A stretch of DNA of 64,000 nt from Fen-1362 sp049516395 (GCA_049516395.1 JBEKTD010000005.1:1-64000), one strand, 5' to 3'; counted from the first letter of the stretch, positions 1-9,174 are shown. Made by a program: numbers and translations. Notes: generated by a model from the sequence alone, not told the origin.

Positions 1-566
1 TCAGTTCCTGCCGGTCAGACGAAACTGACGATTACGACCTCCGGTGGTAGCGGCGACTGCGATATCTATGTGAAGTTTAATGGTACGCCATCTACGAGCA
101 CTTATGATTATAAATCCAGCCTAAACGGCAACAACGAAACTATCACCATCAATAATCCTGCCTCCGGGACATGGTATATTATGCTTTACGGCTATACCGC
201 CTATTCAGGATTGTCCCTCCTTGCACATTATGAAGCGGCAGCATCTTATGTAACACTGAATGACGGTCAGACAGTAACAAACATTTCAGGATCAAACCAT
301 AGTGTAGCGTATTACAGAATTTCAGTTCCTGCCGGCCAGACGAAACTGACGATTACGACCTCCGGTGGTAGCGGCAACTGCGATATCTATGTAAAGTTTA
401 ATGGTACGCCATCTACGAGCACTTATGACTATAAATCCAGCCTGAGCAACAACAATGAAACCATCACCATCAATAATCCTGCCTCCGGGACATGGTATAT
501 TATGCTTTACGGCTATGCCGCCTATTCTGGCTTGTCTCTGCTTGCACATTATGAATCTGCTGTTAC
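1..566 (+). repeat. Tandem near-identical PPC-domain repeat, 321-base period
   Basis: Bases from 1 and from 322 are almost identical over roughly 245 bases, differing at scattered positions only. The period is 321 bases (107 codons), so the duplication stays in frame. The third PPC copy (about 580-870) is much more diverged. Near identity at the DNA level points to recent duplication or gene conversion between the first two repeats. Confidence 0.85.
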
Positions 567-1500
567 GCCGCCTGCCGAAACAATATTAACGAATGGTCTG
601 GTTGTTACAGGTTTGGCAGATACTACTTTGGGAGGTCAGAAGTTCTTTAAAATTAATGTCCCTGCCAATATGACCACGCTGAAAATAAAAGTTTCTGGCG
701 GTATCGGCGATTGTGACTTGTATGTTAAACGTGCTTCAAGGCCTACTATTTCAGTTTATGATTACAAATCTTGTACACTTGGAAATGAGGAGACAGTAAC
801 GAAAATAGATCCTCTCTCTGGCGATTGGTATATTATGCTCAGGACATATTATCCTTATTGGAATGTTTCGCTTTGCGCGAGTGATTTCAAACTCGAACAG
901 GGCGATTTGCTTCTGAGGAAAGGAACAGACGTAATTTCTATCGCAATTGTGCTGGCCGAGATCTCGCAGTTGGGAACTACTGCCAAATATTCTCACGCTG
1001 CTATATATGTTGGCAAAGACTCTTACGGTATTTCCAATGTTGCTGAAATGTTATCTGATGGTAAGAAAATAAATACTTTAAGCAGTTTTATTGACTCGGC
1101 TGAAAAGGTGGATGCTAAGCGTCTTGTAGGTATTGGCACCTTTGGAACCATCGTTGCAAACAAAGCACAAGCATATTCAGTGCCATACGCAACTGAGCAA
1201 ATAAAAGTTCTGCTCGATGTGGCTGCGTGCATTAATAGTGATAGGTGTCCTGTAGATCTTAACGGACTACTTAATAATGCCGACACTGCGGCGGGAGGAA
1301 AAAAGAAGATGATTTGCTCTGAAATGTGCGCGTGGGCTTATTATGATGTAAATCCATCACTGGCTGTTTCGGTGACACCGTGGCCCAAAATGGTATCGTG
1401 GGGTATTTCTACCTTATCCAGGAACAGGCTTTATGACTATACAACGCCAAACATGCTTTATCTAAGTCCGAGTTTTACTTCTGTAGGAAGTGTCAAATAG
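1..1500 (+). CDS. Secreted PPC-repeat protein with C-terminal YiiX-like papain-fold domain (5' partial)
   Basis: The reading frame is open from base 1, so the true start, and presumably a signal peptide, lie before the window. Visible are three PPC-like beta-sandwich repeats of about 107 residues (one partial), each with the pattern GxCDIYVK or GDCDLYVK, then WYIMLYGY or similar. PPC domains are usual accessory domains of secreted bacterial enzymes. From about base 880 the protein changes to a domain starting EQGDLLLRKG, with YSHAAIYVG near base 990 and MICSEMCAWAYYD near base 1310. The order His motif then late Cys fits the circularly permuted NlpC/P60-papain family (YiiX/YaeF type), whose members hydrolyse amide or ester bonds in the envelope. 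The exact substrate cannot be told. Ends with TAG. Confidence 0.75.
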   Translation, partial: SVPAGQTKLTITTSGGSGDCDIYVKFNGTPSTSTYDYKSSLNGNNETITINNPASGTWYIMLYGYTAYSGLSLLAHYEAAASYVTLNDGQTVTNISGSNHSVAYYRISVPAGQTKLTITTSGGSGNCDIYVKFNGTPSTSTYDYKSSLSNNNETITINNPASGTWYIMLYGYAAYSGLSLLAHYESAVTPPAETILTNGLVVTGLADTTLGGQKFFKINVPANMTTLKIKVSGGIGDCDLYVKRASRPTISVYDYKSCTLGNEETVTKIDPLSGDWYIMLRTYYPYWNVSLCASDFKLEQGDLLLRKGTDVISIAIVLAEISQLGTTAKYSHAAIYVGKDSYGISNVAEMLSDGKKINTLSSFIDSAEKVDAKRLVGIGTFGTIVANKAQAYSVPYATEQIKVLLDVAACINSDRCPVDLNGLLNNADTAAGGKKKMICSEMCAWAYYDVNPSLAVSVTPWPKMVSWGISTLSRNRLYDYTTPNMLYLSPSFTSVGSVK

Positions 1501-1609
1501 TGCCCATAAGGTATATGGGCGAATGTTTCGGCAATTGCCCATACACTTAATTTATTGCTCAATAAAGAACAACGCGAGGAGCGAATTAAAAAAACTTAAT
1601 GGTATTCAT

Positions 1610-2755
1610 ATGGGCACAATAAAATGGCCGTTGGTTTTTGCGGGTTTGCTGGTAATTATTAGTGTTTACGGTCTGGCCATATTTCGTTATTATCAGTCTC
1701 AGCCCGAACAAAAATTCTCAGAATCGAATGTGGCCAGCTCCACACAAAATCAAAATTTTTCGATACCTGGGGTAAACTCAGACGAGAAGCAAATTTCTTT
1801 GGCCAAGACAGATTCCAATCAGGAAAGTTCAGTTGATACCCCCAAGCCAGTTTTTCCTGAAAAAACCTCTATTAAAATCCTTGTTGAGGGTATAATTTCA
1901 GCGATGGCGTCCGGGGATGGGGGGAAAGTAGATGATTACTATGAAAAGTTAGTACAGCGCGGGGACGAATCCGTTTCCGCAATGTTAGAACTGCTTGTAA
2001 ATAATTCTGATCCCAATGTACAAATTACGGCTGCGGACATTCTATCGGAAATCGGAACACCATCGGCCATATCGGAATTAATACACGGTACTGAGGATGT
2101 TAAAGATGCCGAGTTGAAAGAAGAACTTTCAAAGCTAATCGGCAATGTCGATAACCATAAATGCTGGCCGGTACTCCGAGATGCTGCGTTAACTAGCGAA
2201 GATCCTGCCGTGCTCAGAGGTACTCAAAAGGCAGTTAGTACTCTTGCAGAGGAAAATATCATCCAGGATCTCTCGGCCAGCTACGGAACATCTGAAGATT
2301 CTGAAACTAAATCAAGAATCGCCAATTTGATCGGCTCAATTCGTAACACAGATGCCGCCCCGAGCTTGAAGGAAATAGCCCAAGCTGAGTTACCGGTTGG
2401 TGACAGTGTTCTTCTGCAAGCGGCATTAAATGCACTTGCAGGAATTGGTTCAGGTGATTCCACGGATTTCCTGCTTCAGGTACTTTCCAGTGATTCGCCA
2501 GAGAAGGTGTATGCAGCAAGTGAAGCGATTGAAAAAGTCAGGACTGATGAGGCAAGGTCTGCTCTGCTTACCGCAATCCAGAATCCTAAAAGTGGTCTTA
2601 ATGAAATCGCCACAATTGTGGCAATCAATTCTTTGGCAAATTTTCCGGACGAAGAGGTATGCCAAATTCTCGAGGAGTTTGCTAAGAACGAAGATAAAGC
2701 AGGTCAAACCGCTCATGATGTTCTAAATCGCATTAAACCTGACAATAAGGAGTAA
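1610..2755 (+). CDS. Membrane-anchored HEAT-repeat protein
   Basis: Predicted 381 residues. The frame is open from 1490, but the ATG at 1610 directly precedes a hydrophobic segment (residues about 4-24, WPLVFAGLLVIISVYGLAIF), so I place the start there. No strong ribosome binding site is seen. A Ser/Gln-rich linker follows, and from about residue 85 onward short helical repeats rich in Leu, Ala, Asp and Glu (for example DPNVQITAADILSEIGTPSA) look like HEAT or PBS-lyase repeats. Such repeats normally mediate protein binding. It follows the PPC/papain-like gene by about 110 bases in the same orientation and could be co-transcribed. Function is unknown. Confidence 0.65.
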   Translation: MGTIKWPLVFAGLLVIISVYGLAIFRYYQSQPEQKFSESNVASSTQNQNFSIPGVNSDEKQISLAKTDSNQESSVDTPKPVFPEKTSIKILVEGIISAMASGDGGKVDDYYEKLVQRGDESVSAMLELLVNNSDPNVQITAADILSEIGTPSAISELIHGTEDVKDAELKEELSKLIGNVDNHKCWPVLRDAALTSEDPAVLRGTQKAVSTLAEENIIQDLSASYGTSEDSETKSRIANLIGSIRNTDAAPSLKEIAQAELPVGDSVLLQAALNALAGIGSGDSTDFLLQVLSSDSPEKVYAASEAIEKVRTDEARSALLTAIQNPKSGLNEIATIVAINSLANFPDEEVCQILEEFAKNEDKAGQTAHDVLNRIKPDNKE

Positions 2756-2925
2756 TTAGAGTGTGTTTCTTTATTGACCCGCTGTGCTCTTAAAGCGGCG
2801 TAATTTTAAGGTACTGTTATTTTTTCGGCAGGGTGATTAAGCAATTGATGATTTGCGATTGCGGATTTACTAGGTCCCCGGCAGAAAATCCCCAGATGTT
2901 TTGTGTTTTCTTGCGCCCCTTCGAC

Positions 2926-2948
2926 AAGCTCAGGGCGGGCTTTTCGCA
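2926..2948. repeat. Dispersed palindromic element (ALSLSKG type)
   Basis: The segment contains CCTTCGACAAGCTCAGG flanked by GCCC/GGGC arms. On the minus strand it reads as the peptide ALSLSKG, a motif I recall as recurring in spurious hypothetical proteins of many bacteria because the DNA element is repeated between genes. It lies in the gap 2756-2953, which otherwise contains only weak inverted repeats. One copy is in this window. Confidence 0.5.
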
Positions 2949-2953
2949 GCAAA

Positions 2954-3772
2954 CTACTTTAATGGCAAATGAATCGTAAATGTTGTTCCTTTGCCGGGGT
3001 GGGAATCGACGGTGATTGAGCCGTGGTGAGCGTCGATGACTTTTTTGCAAAGCGAAAGGCCGAGGCCTGTACCGGTTCGACCTTGCTCACCGCCGGCGGA
3101 CCCAGTGATTTTTTTGTGCTTCGTGGTGAAAAACGTATCGAATACCCTGCTCAGTTCCGATTGCTCTATGCCGCAGCCCGTGTCGCCGATTTTTATTAGA
3201 ATACTGTCATTGTCCGCCTGAGCGGAGATAGTGAGTTTTCCGCCGTGGGGGAGCATCGCCTCGCGGGCGTTCAGAACGAGGTTCATAATCGCCTGCTGCA
3301 ACTGGACGGGCGAGGCGTAAACCTGCAAGCCATCGCTGACTAATATCTCAACTGTTATCCCGTCTTTTGTGAAATCCCTGCAAAGGCAATCGAATACCGA
3401 GTTGACCATCGGCAGCAGGGGGGTTTCGATTTTTTCACCGCAGCCGGCTTTGGCTAACGAGAGGATGCTTTCCATTACCTTTCCGGCCTGGCGGCAATTT
3501 TTGGCGGTACTGCGAAGGGTGCGTTCAGCAAGCTCTTTGTCGTCTATGTGTTTGAGCGATAACTCCGCGTAATTGGTCAGGGGGGTAAGGAGATTATTGA
3601 TTTCGTGGGCGAGCATCGCGGTGGCGGAGCCGAGATTTGCCAGGGCTTCGAGCTGCACCATATCCTTTTCGAGCGACTCATTGCGTCGCTGCTGCTGGGC
3701 CAATTGGCCGTGAATTGCCCTGCGTTTTGCGATAATACTTGTCAATGCCGAAGCCCTGGGGTAAAATTGCAT
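2954..3772 (-). CDS. Sensor-less histidine kinase (HisKA + HATPase_c)
   Basis: Predicted 272 residues. Seen: a short charged coiled-coil N-terminus, an H-box AMLAHEINNLLTPL with the phospho-accepting His at about residue 56, an N-box NLVLNAREAM, a G1-box GDTGCGIE and a G2 region GRTGTGLGLSLCKKVIDAHHG. This is the complete core of a two-component histidine kinase of the NtrB/HWE-like Pro-box kind, but no sensory or transmembrane domain precedes it, so it probably acts in the cytoplasm, perhaps signalling to a separate receiver such as the protein at 4654-5142. The start ATG has no clear ribosome binding site. It diverges from the gene at 3833. Confidence 0.85.
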   Translation of the reverse strand: MQFYPRASALTSIIAKRRAIHGQLAQQQRRNESLEKDMVQLEALANLGSATAMLAHEINNLLTPLTNYAELSLKHIDDKELAERTLRSTAKNCRQAGKVMESILSLAKAGCGEKIETPLLPMVNSVFDCLCRDFTKDGITVEILVSDGLQVYASPVQLQQAIMNLVLNAREAMLPHGGKLTISAQADNDSILIKIGDTGCGIEQSELSRVFDTFFTTKHKKITGSAGGEQGRTGTGLGLSLCKKVIDAHHGSITVDSHPGKGTTFTIHLPLK

Positions 3773-3832
3773 TTAAAGCGTTAACGTACAAATATATCGA
3801 CCTTTTTCTTGTTCTTTCTTGAACCCGAACGT

Positions 3833-4102
3833 ATGAACGAGCAGAGAATACTTGAAGAGCTTGTGATGCTTCTTGAGAGCAATGGTGTGGCGATTCGTCG
3901 TGAGCCGCTTGCGGGCGGGGCAGGGGGGTTGTGCACCATCAGCGGCAGGCATATATTCTTTCTCGATACGCAGGCATCGTCGGTTGAGGTGGCGTCCGCC
4001 GCCGCGGAAGCGGTCGCGAAGCTCATTGATATCGAGAGCATTTATCTTCGTCCGGAAATACGCCAGTTTATCGAGTCGAACGGGTCATCGATTAAGGAAT
4101 GA
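3833..4102 (+). CDS. Small conserved hypothetical protein
   Basis: Predicted 89 residues from ATG 3833 (a TTG at 3809 is an alternative in frame). The protein begins MNEQRILEELVMLLESNGV, then REPLAGGAGGLCTISGRHIFFLD and ends in a Ser-rich tail. The sequence suggests a small mixed alpha/beta domain. I do not recognise a catalytic motif. Its stop TGA (4100-4102) overlaps the first ATG of the DJ-1-like frame (ATGATGA), so the two are very likely translated together. Confidence 0.6.
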   Translation: MNEQRILEELVMLLESNGVAIRREPLAGGAGGLCTISGRHIFFLDTQASSVEVASAAAEAVAKLIDIESIYLRPEIRQFIESNGSSIKE

Positions 4103-4107
4103 TGACA

Positions 4108-4626
4108 ATGGCTAAATCCAGAAAAGTCGCGATAATGGTTGCTGAGCAGTATCAGGTCACCGAAATCTGGTACCCTTACTACCGGCTGAAAGAAGCGGGG
4201 TTCGACTGCGATTTTGTCGCAGCAGAGGCGAATAAGGAATATCCGTCAAAAGAAGGGTATCCTTGCAGGTCAACGGTGGCCGCCAAAAACGCAAAAATCG
4301 ACGATTACATCTGTATGATTGTACCGGGCGGGTTCGCACCTGATTTTATGAGAAGAAGCGACGATATGATAAAGTTCGCCAACGATATGGTGAACGCTGG
4401 CAAGATAATAGCCGCTATATGTCACGGGCCGTGGCTTTTGTGCAGCACCAAAATTCTCAAGGGCAAAACAGCGACGTGCTTTATGGCGCTTCGCGATGAC
4501 GTGAAAAACGCGGGCGCAAAATACGTTGATGAGGAATGTGTCGTCGATGGCAACCTGATTACCTCCAGAAAGCCGGATGATTTGCCGGCGTTCTGCGCGG
4601 CGATACTAAAAGCGATTGGTAAATAA
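4108..4626 (+). CDS. DJ-1/PfpI family protein
   Basis: Predicted 172 residues. The nucleophile elbow AAICHGPW places a conserved Cys at about residue 105, and IVPGGFAPDF is the usual preceding loop. The family is a class I glutaminase-like fold that includes deglycase/glyoxalase-like proteins, proteases and chaperones, so the reaction is uncertain. Start choice: ATG codons exist at 4099, 4102 and 4108; AAGGA at 4094-4098 sits 9 bases before 4108, which is the best spacing. It is coupled to the preceding small gene and followed after 27 bases by a receiver protein. Confidence 0.85.
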   Translation: MAKSRKVAIMVAEQYQVTEIWYPYYRLKEAGFDCDFVAAEANKEYPSKEGYPCRSTVAAKNAKIDDYICMIVPGGFAPDFMRRSDDMIKFANDMVNAGKIIAAICHGPWLLCSTKILKGKTATCFMALRDDVKNAGAKYVDEECVVDGNLITSRKPDDLPAFCAAILKAIGK

Positions 4627-4653
4627 ACTTTTAATTCGGCGGAGTTACTTACT

Positions 4654-5142
4654 ATGACAAAGAAAAAACTCAATAACCAGCCAAATAATAAAACGCCCGT
4701 CATTCTCATCGTTGACGACAACCGTGAAAACCTCGAATTGCTGGAGGCGTATCTTGAGGATATCGAGTGCAGGACAATTGCCGCCTACGACGGCCCCGAT
4801 GCCCTCGAAATCATTAAGAAAGACAAGCCCGACCTTATTCTTCTCGATATTATGATGCCGAAAATGAGCGGCTTTGAGGTCTGCCGAAGGGTAAAAAATG
4901 ACCCGACGACCGCCCATATTCCCATCATTATGGTTACCGCACTCAGTGATTTTGGCGATATGCAGCGGGCGGTCGATTGCGGCACCGATGACTTCGTTTC
5001 CAAGCCCGTCAACAAGCTCGAAATGCTGACCCGCGTGAAAACTATGCTCAAGCTCAAGCACCTGACCGACAAGCTCGAACGCACGCTGGCGTATCTGGCC
5101 GAAGTCGAGAAACAGGCACAAATAAGTGATCCAACATTATGA
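4654..5142 (+). CDS. Single-domain response regulator (REC) with C-terminal helix
   Basis: Predicted 162 residues. The receiver domain spans about 15-135: acidic pair DD at 21-22, phospho-acceptor Asp at 65 (LLDIMMP), Thr at 95 (MVTA) and Lys at 117 (SKP). After it come a helical region (LKHLTDKLERTLAYLAEVEKQ) and no output domain. Such receivers act as phosphate relays or protein-binding switches. GGCGGAG upstream of 4654 serves as ribosome binding site. The nearest kinase is the minus-strand gene 2954-3772, a plausible but unproven partner. Confidence 0.9.
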   Translation: MTKKKLNNQPNNKTPVILIVDDNRENLELLEAYLEDIECRTIAAYDGPDALEIIKKDKPDLILLDIMMPKMSGFEVCRRVKNDPTTAHIPIIMVTALSDFGDMQRAVDCGTDDFVSKPVNKLEMLTRVKTMLKLKHLTDKLERTLAYLAEVEKQAQISDPTL

Positions 5143-5475
5143 TGGCTGCCTGTATTGCCAAAATATGGACGCAAATAGTTGCAAAGCAACAGCAAAGCAA
5201 CAACATTAACGCACGTTTGATAAACCTTATCTCAGCAGGGGGGTAAGGTCCCAAAATTCATCAGCCGGTTTTCCGCCGCAAATGGAATAGTCGTTACAGC
5301 CGACACGTTGGAGCATAAAAAGTCCCCTTGTCGGCCAATTTCCCTTAACCCTGCTCAACAGTCAATATCCCTGTGCCGATAATGCCTGTGGACGGAGGTT
5401 CCAGCCATCTGGTCTATAAAAACAAAAGACCGGGCTTATTGATGGGGATGGCTTCCCAATTGAAACAGACAACTT
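5143..5475. other. Intergenic region of 333 bases without recognised gene
   Basis: No convincing reading frame is present. A 7-base stem GCCGACA...TGTCGGC encloses about 23 bases near 5300-5340, and GGTCT...AGACC brackets an A-rich loop near 5420-5445. Neither ends in a T run. I do not recognise a known riboswitch or RNA family. Confidence 0.4.
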
Positions 5476-7044
5476 ATGGGCCAGTTACTATCGATAATAG
5501 GAAACGGCATCGGGGTTGAGATAGCGGACCTGATATGGCATTGCCTTCGGCAGTCCGCCGAAACACTCGCCAAAACAGACCCCGCACACGCGCAGATGCT
5601 TGAGAAGGTCGTTGACCTGGCCGACGCGAGAAAAGCGTCGCTGCTTCGTCATCGGCTCGACGAATACCGAGTTATGCATCCTCGTTGCCATTATGTCAAT
5701 CTTGCGTCGGCTGCGATTGCCCTGGCAGACAGCCGGCTAAATGACGCCTTCGAGCTGTTGAGATCGGTATATTCCAAATGCCCGCGAAATGTTACCGCGT
5801 TATATGCTCTGGGGCATTGCTGCGAACGACTGGGGCGCGAGGAAGACGCGATTGCTTTTTACCAGGATTGTCTCAAGTTCAAAAATCATCTCCAGTTCCC
5901 GCGTCAGCGTCTGGCGGCGATTTATTTCAGAAACGGGCAAATCGAAAAAACCATTACCGAGTACCAGCGGCTTGCCGCCGAATATCCTGATGACCTCTCG
6001 ACACTGCTTACGCTGGCACATCTTTATATAGCCGTATCGCAGTACAAGCTGGCGATTGATACATTCTCAAATGCGATTCTTATGCAGCCGGATAATTTCT
6101 CGCCTGAAAACGACGAAATTGATTCGCTTATCGAGGCGGGGGGGCTGAACGACGCGATTGATATGATTGAAAAGGCCCTCGAAGAATACCCGGACAGGCC
6201 AGATTTGCTTTTAAGGCGTGCCTCCATCTTCGCCCTGTTCGGGCAGGATGAGCAGGCACTTGACGAGTTTAACCACACCGTAGCGGTTTGCCCGCACTTT
6301 CTTGAGGCCAATATCAAGCTTGGCTCTCATTATATGCGAATGGGCAAGCCTGCCTCTGCGGCGATTCAGTTTACGCAAGCCGCCCTTATTAACGACCGTC
6401 TTGTTGACGCCTATATGGGTATGGCGACCGCTCAGAAACTCAGCAATAGCACATCTGAGGCGATGACTTCGCTTTCTTTAGCCGCGACAATTGATACCAA
6501 CGGGCCGATGCTGTTCGCGCAGGCCGCCTGCCTGCAGTGTAATTCATCGTCTGCTGACCCCGAATTAAGGCCAATCGATATTATATTGGACGCCCAGACG
6601 CAGATGCTTAAACTGAGGCCGCAAAACCCGGAATTGCATTACCGGCTGGGCATACTACTGATGAGCATAGGCCGTATTAGCGAGGCGACGGAGTTATTCA
6701 AAAGGGCATTGACGCTTAATCCTACCTTTGCCGCGGCCCGAAATAAGCTGACCGTATGTCTGTATGAGACCGATGAAACGGCCTTTGCCCTCGAAACGTT
6801 AATTCCGCCCATTTGTCTTCAGCACGATACCCTCGACCTGCATTACCGCGTTGCCCTGCTTTATTGTGATAAAATTAAATTTGCATCCTGTCTGCTCGAC
6901 CTTGAGCAATGGTTGCACGAAACGCTCGCCTCAACCGACGCGGTAGTCAATATCTCGATTGTCCTGCAAAACCTTGGCCTTCTCGACCCTGTTTACTCAA
7001 CATGGGATAATTTGGCACCTCTGGCCAGCTCCACAACCGAGTAA
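5476..7044 (+). CDS. TPR-repeat protein
   Basis: Predicted 522 residues, soluble, no signal peptide. From about residue 70 the sequence is a succession of 34-residue helical repeats with the TPR spacing of Ala, Gly, Tyr and Pro, for example NVTALYALGHCCERLGREEDAIAFYQ cut here into its recognisable parts (LGHCCERLGREEDAI, LAHLYIAVSQYKLAID, LGSHYMRMGKPASAAI, LGILLMSIGRISEATELF). At least ten repeats are visible. TPR proteins act as scaffolds; no enzymatic domain is attached. It stands alone, with no strong ribosome binding site before ATG 5476 and about 180 bases of apparently empty DNA downstream. Confidence 0.8.
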   Translation: MGQLLSIIGNGIGVEIADLIWHCLRQSAETLAKTDPAHAQMLEKVVDLADARKASLLRHRLDEYRVMHPRCHYVNLASAAIALADSRLNDAFELLRSVYSKCPRNVTALYALGHCCERLGREEDAIAFYQDCLKFKNHLQFPRQRLAAIYFRNGQIEKTITEYQRLAAEYPDDLSTLLTLAHLYIAVSQYKLAIDTFSNAILMQPDNFSPENDEIDSLIEAGGLNDAIDMIEKALEEYPDRPDLLLRRASIFALFGQDEQALDEFNHTVAVCPHFLEANIKLGSHYMRMGKPASAAIQFTQAALINDRLVDAYMGMATAQKLSNSTSEAMTSLSLAATIDTNGPMLFAQAACLQCNSSSADPELRPIDIILDAQTQMLKLRPQNPELHYRLGILLMSIGRISEATELFKRALTLNPTFAAARNKLTVCLYETDETAFALETLIPPICLQHDTLDLHYRVALLYCDKIKFASCLLDLEQWLHETLASTDAVVNISIVLQNLGLLDPVYSTWDNLAPLASSTTE

Positions 7045-7222
7045 ACGCCGCAAACGCCTGTTATAACCATAATCTCGCTAAATCCGCCCAAACCTGCTTA
7101 AAAACCTGAATGAAACATAACATATATTATGAGACGTTAAGTATTGTGTGTTCAGGCACGGGTTTGCTCTATTAAAACGGCTTTATTTTTCGTGAATGCT
7201 ATAATAAGCGTGATAACAATAA

Positions 7223-7876
7223 TTAGTCACGTAAGGCCAAAGGCGGGCCGAGTATCTCGTAATTCAGAATCGCCTTACGTAAACCATTCTGTGTGGCGTA
7301 TTGCTTCGCCAATTCCGCCAGATATGGATGCTGATGATGAATTTCCACTTCACCTGAAGCTTTTACGTTTTCAAGTGTGAGTGCGTCAACCCTTTGTAAA
7401 CCCGGTTCGACTTTTTGCGAAACCGGCTTATCGACTGGTAAGGGTGTGCCCACATCCGGCTTTTCGAGGATATTTACGACCCTAAGCTTAGGTTCTTCCT
7501 GCTCAGGTGCGTTTTGCATCTGGTAAGCCGGTTTTCGGGTTGGTCTTGGCTCAGGTCTGCGGGGTGGCGACGGTTCCGGCTGGGACGACCTGACAGGGGG
7601 GGAAAATTGTTCATTTTCTTCCTGCTGAACCTCCCTGCCGGCCTCTTTTTGGGCCTGGGCATACCGCTCCCTGATTTTCTTTGCCAGATCGTCAAAGCCG
7701 GGTTTGCGTTTTTCCTGCCCTTCGGCTGCTTCTTCCGTACCCTTTTTGCCTTTTTGCGCGGCCTTGGCGATGGCGCCAACCACCCATATCACAAAAAAGA
7801 TAATCAGCGGCACAAGCTTGCCGAGATTTTCTGTCTCGTCGCTGCCCAATAATTTTTTTAACCAACAACTTATCAT
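7223..7876 (-). CDS. Proline-rich single-pass membrane protein, planctomycete type
   Basis: Predicted 217 residues. A transmembrane helix at about residues 20-38 (LVPLIIFFVIWVVGAIA) is followed by a charged, Pro/Glu/Arg-rich low-complexity region and a short conserved-looking C-terminus, LRKAILNYEILGPPLALR. I recall this kind of ending, with EILGPPxALR, in many small membrane proteins of planctomycetes; its role is unknown. It begins 13 bases after floA ends and is the last gene of the nfeD-floA operon, so it may belong to flotillin microdomains. Confidence 0.7.
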   Translation of the reverse strand: MISCWLKKLLGSDETENLGKLVPLIIFFVIWVVGAIAKAAQKGKKGTEEAAEGQEKRKPGFDDLAKKIRERYAQAQKEAGREVQQEENEQFSPPVRSSQPEPSPPRRPEPRPTRKPAYQMQNAPEQEEPKLRVVNILEKPDVGTPLPVDKPVSQKVEPGLQRVDALTLENVKASGEVEIHHQHPYLAELAKQYATQNGLRKAILNYEILGPPLALRD

Positions 7877-7889
7877 CTCTTAATCTTTT

Positions 7890-9122
7890 TTACTTCTTGT
7901 CAACCTTTGAAATCGAGTCCCTCATCGACGTATCCGCGCTTATATTCTTCATCCTGTAATAATCCATTATCCCGAGATTGCCCTTGATGAACGCCTCGGC
8001 CATTGCGAGCGGGACTTTCGCCTCATTCTCAACCACCAGCGCCCTCATTTCCTGCTCGCGGGCGACGGCCATAGCGCGGCGACCTTCCGCTTCAGCCTGG
8101 CGCATTCGCTTGTCTGCTTCAGCTCTTTCGGTTTCCAGCATGGCTCCGACATTCGATACCTCCCTGTCTTTAGTGCTTACGCCGGCAACGCTTACGTCAG
8201 CGATATCGATAGAGACAATTTCGAATGCCGTCTGAGCATCGAGACCGCTTTCTAATACTTTCCGCGAAATTCGGTCTGGATGTTCCAGAACATCTTTATA
8301 AGTTCCTGCCGAACCAATTGCGCTGACAATACCCTGGCCGACACGGGCAATAATAGTTTCATCGGTAGCGCCTCGTACCAACTGGTTAATGTTTGACCGG
8401 ACGGTAACCCTGGCTCGTACCAATAACCTGATGCCATCCTTGGCAACGGCATCAAGCAACGTTGTCCTATCCAGCGGACAATCTATAATTTTCGGAGTAA
8501 CAGTGGTTTCTACCGCTCTGAGTATGTCCCGCCCCGCCAGGTCGATTGCGCGGGCGACCTCAAAGGAAAGTGGAATCTTGGCCCGATTTGCTGCAATGAT
8601 AGCCTGGACTACGTCTATGACATGGCCGCCCGCGAAATGATGCGCCTGCAACTGTGCGAAAGTGACCGGAAGGTCGGCCTTACGGGCAATAATCAAAGCA
8701 TTGACGCAAATCATGACATCGCCCTGTGCCTGGTACGATGCTAAAAAGCGTTTTTTTTGCGCAGCTTTTTCTTTTAACCAGGGTTCGTTAGGCTGCATAT
8801 CACTGTCTCGTTCCTGCAGGTCCTTGTAGCGAAACTCATTTTTATCAACCAACCATACGCTTTCGAGCTGCTGGGTGGTTAAATCAGTAATGCCGGCCTG
8901 CACAGCCGCAATCCTGGCGCGAACAATATATTCACGAGGAACACGACGCAAATACATTCCAATCAACTCAAGAAGGCTGACGTGGGCCCCGCTAAAAAAG
9001 GCCATAATCCAAATCCTTATGAACGAAATAAAGATAAGGAAGGGAATAATTGCGATTACGCCAATTATAATTACTGCTATTACCAGGCCATTGGCTTCAG
9101 CCAATAAAAAAGTCGTTTCCAT
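7890..9122 (-). CDS. floA: Flotillin-like protein FloA
   Basis: Predicted 410 residues; Bacillus FloA has about 330. N-terminal hydrophobic segment (VIAVIIIGVIAIIPFLIFISF) followed by GMYLRRVP, the central RARVTVRSNINQLVRGATDETIIARVGQGIVSAIGS-type PHB region (seen here in parts), FEIVSIDIADVSV, a long Ala/Glu-rich coiled coil (AEADKRMRQAEAEGRRAMAVA) and the ending KNISADTSMRDS. These match FloA closely. The extra length comes from a second copy of the helical module with AQGDVMICVNALIIARKAD before AGGHVIDVVQAIIAANRAK. FloA scaffolds membrane microdomains and is normally paired with NfeD proteins, as here. AGGAGC precedes the ATG. Confidence 0.93.
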   Translation of the reverse strand: METTFLLAEANGLVIAVIIIGVIAIIPFLIFISFIRIWIMAFFSGAHVSLLELIGMYLRRVPREYIVRARIAAVQAGITDLTTQQLESVWLVDKNEFRYKDLQERDSDMQPNEPWLKEKAAQKKRFLASYQAQGDVMICVNALIIARKADLPVTFAQLQAHHFAGGHVIDVVQAIIAANRAKIPLSFEVARAIDLAGRDILRAVETTVTPKIIDCPLDRTTLLDAVAKDGIRLLVRARVTVRSNINQLVRGATDETIIARVGQGIVSAIGSAGTYKDVLEHPDRISRKVLESGLDAQTAFEIVSIDIADVSVAGVSTKDREVSNVGAMLETERAEADKRMRQAEAEGRRAMAVAREQEMRALVVENEAKVPLAMAEAFIKGNLGIMDYYRMKNISADTSMRDSISKVDKK

Positions 9123-9174
9123 TCTTGTATGCTCCTAATTAATTAATACGTTTATAAAGTGTTAGTTTATTCTA

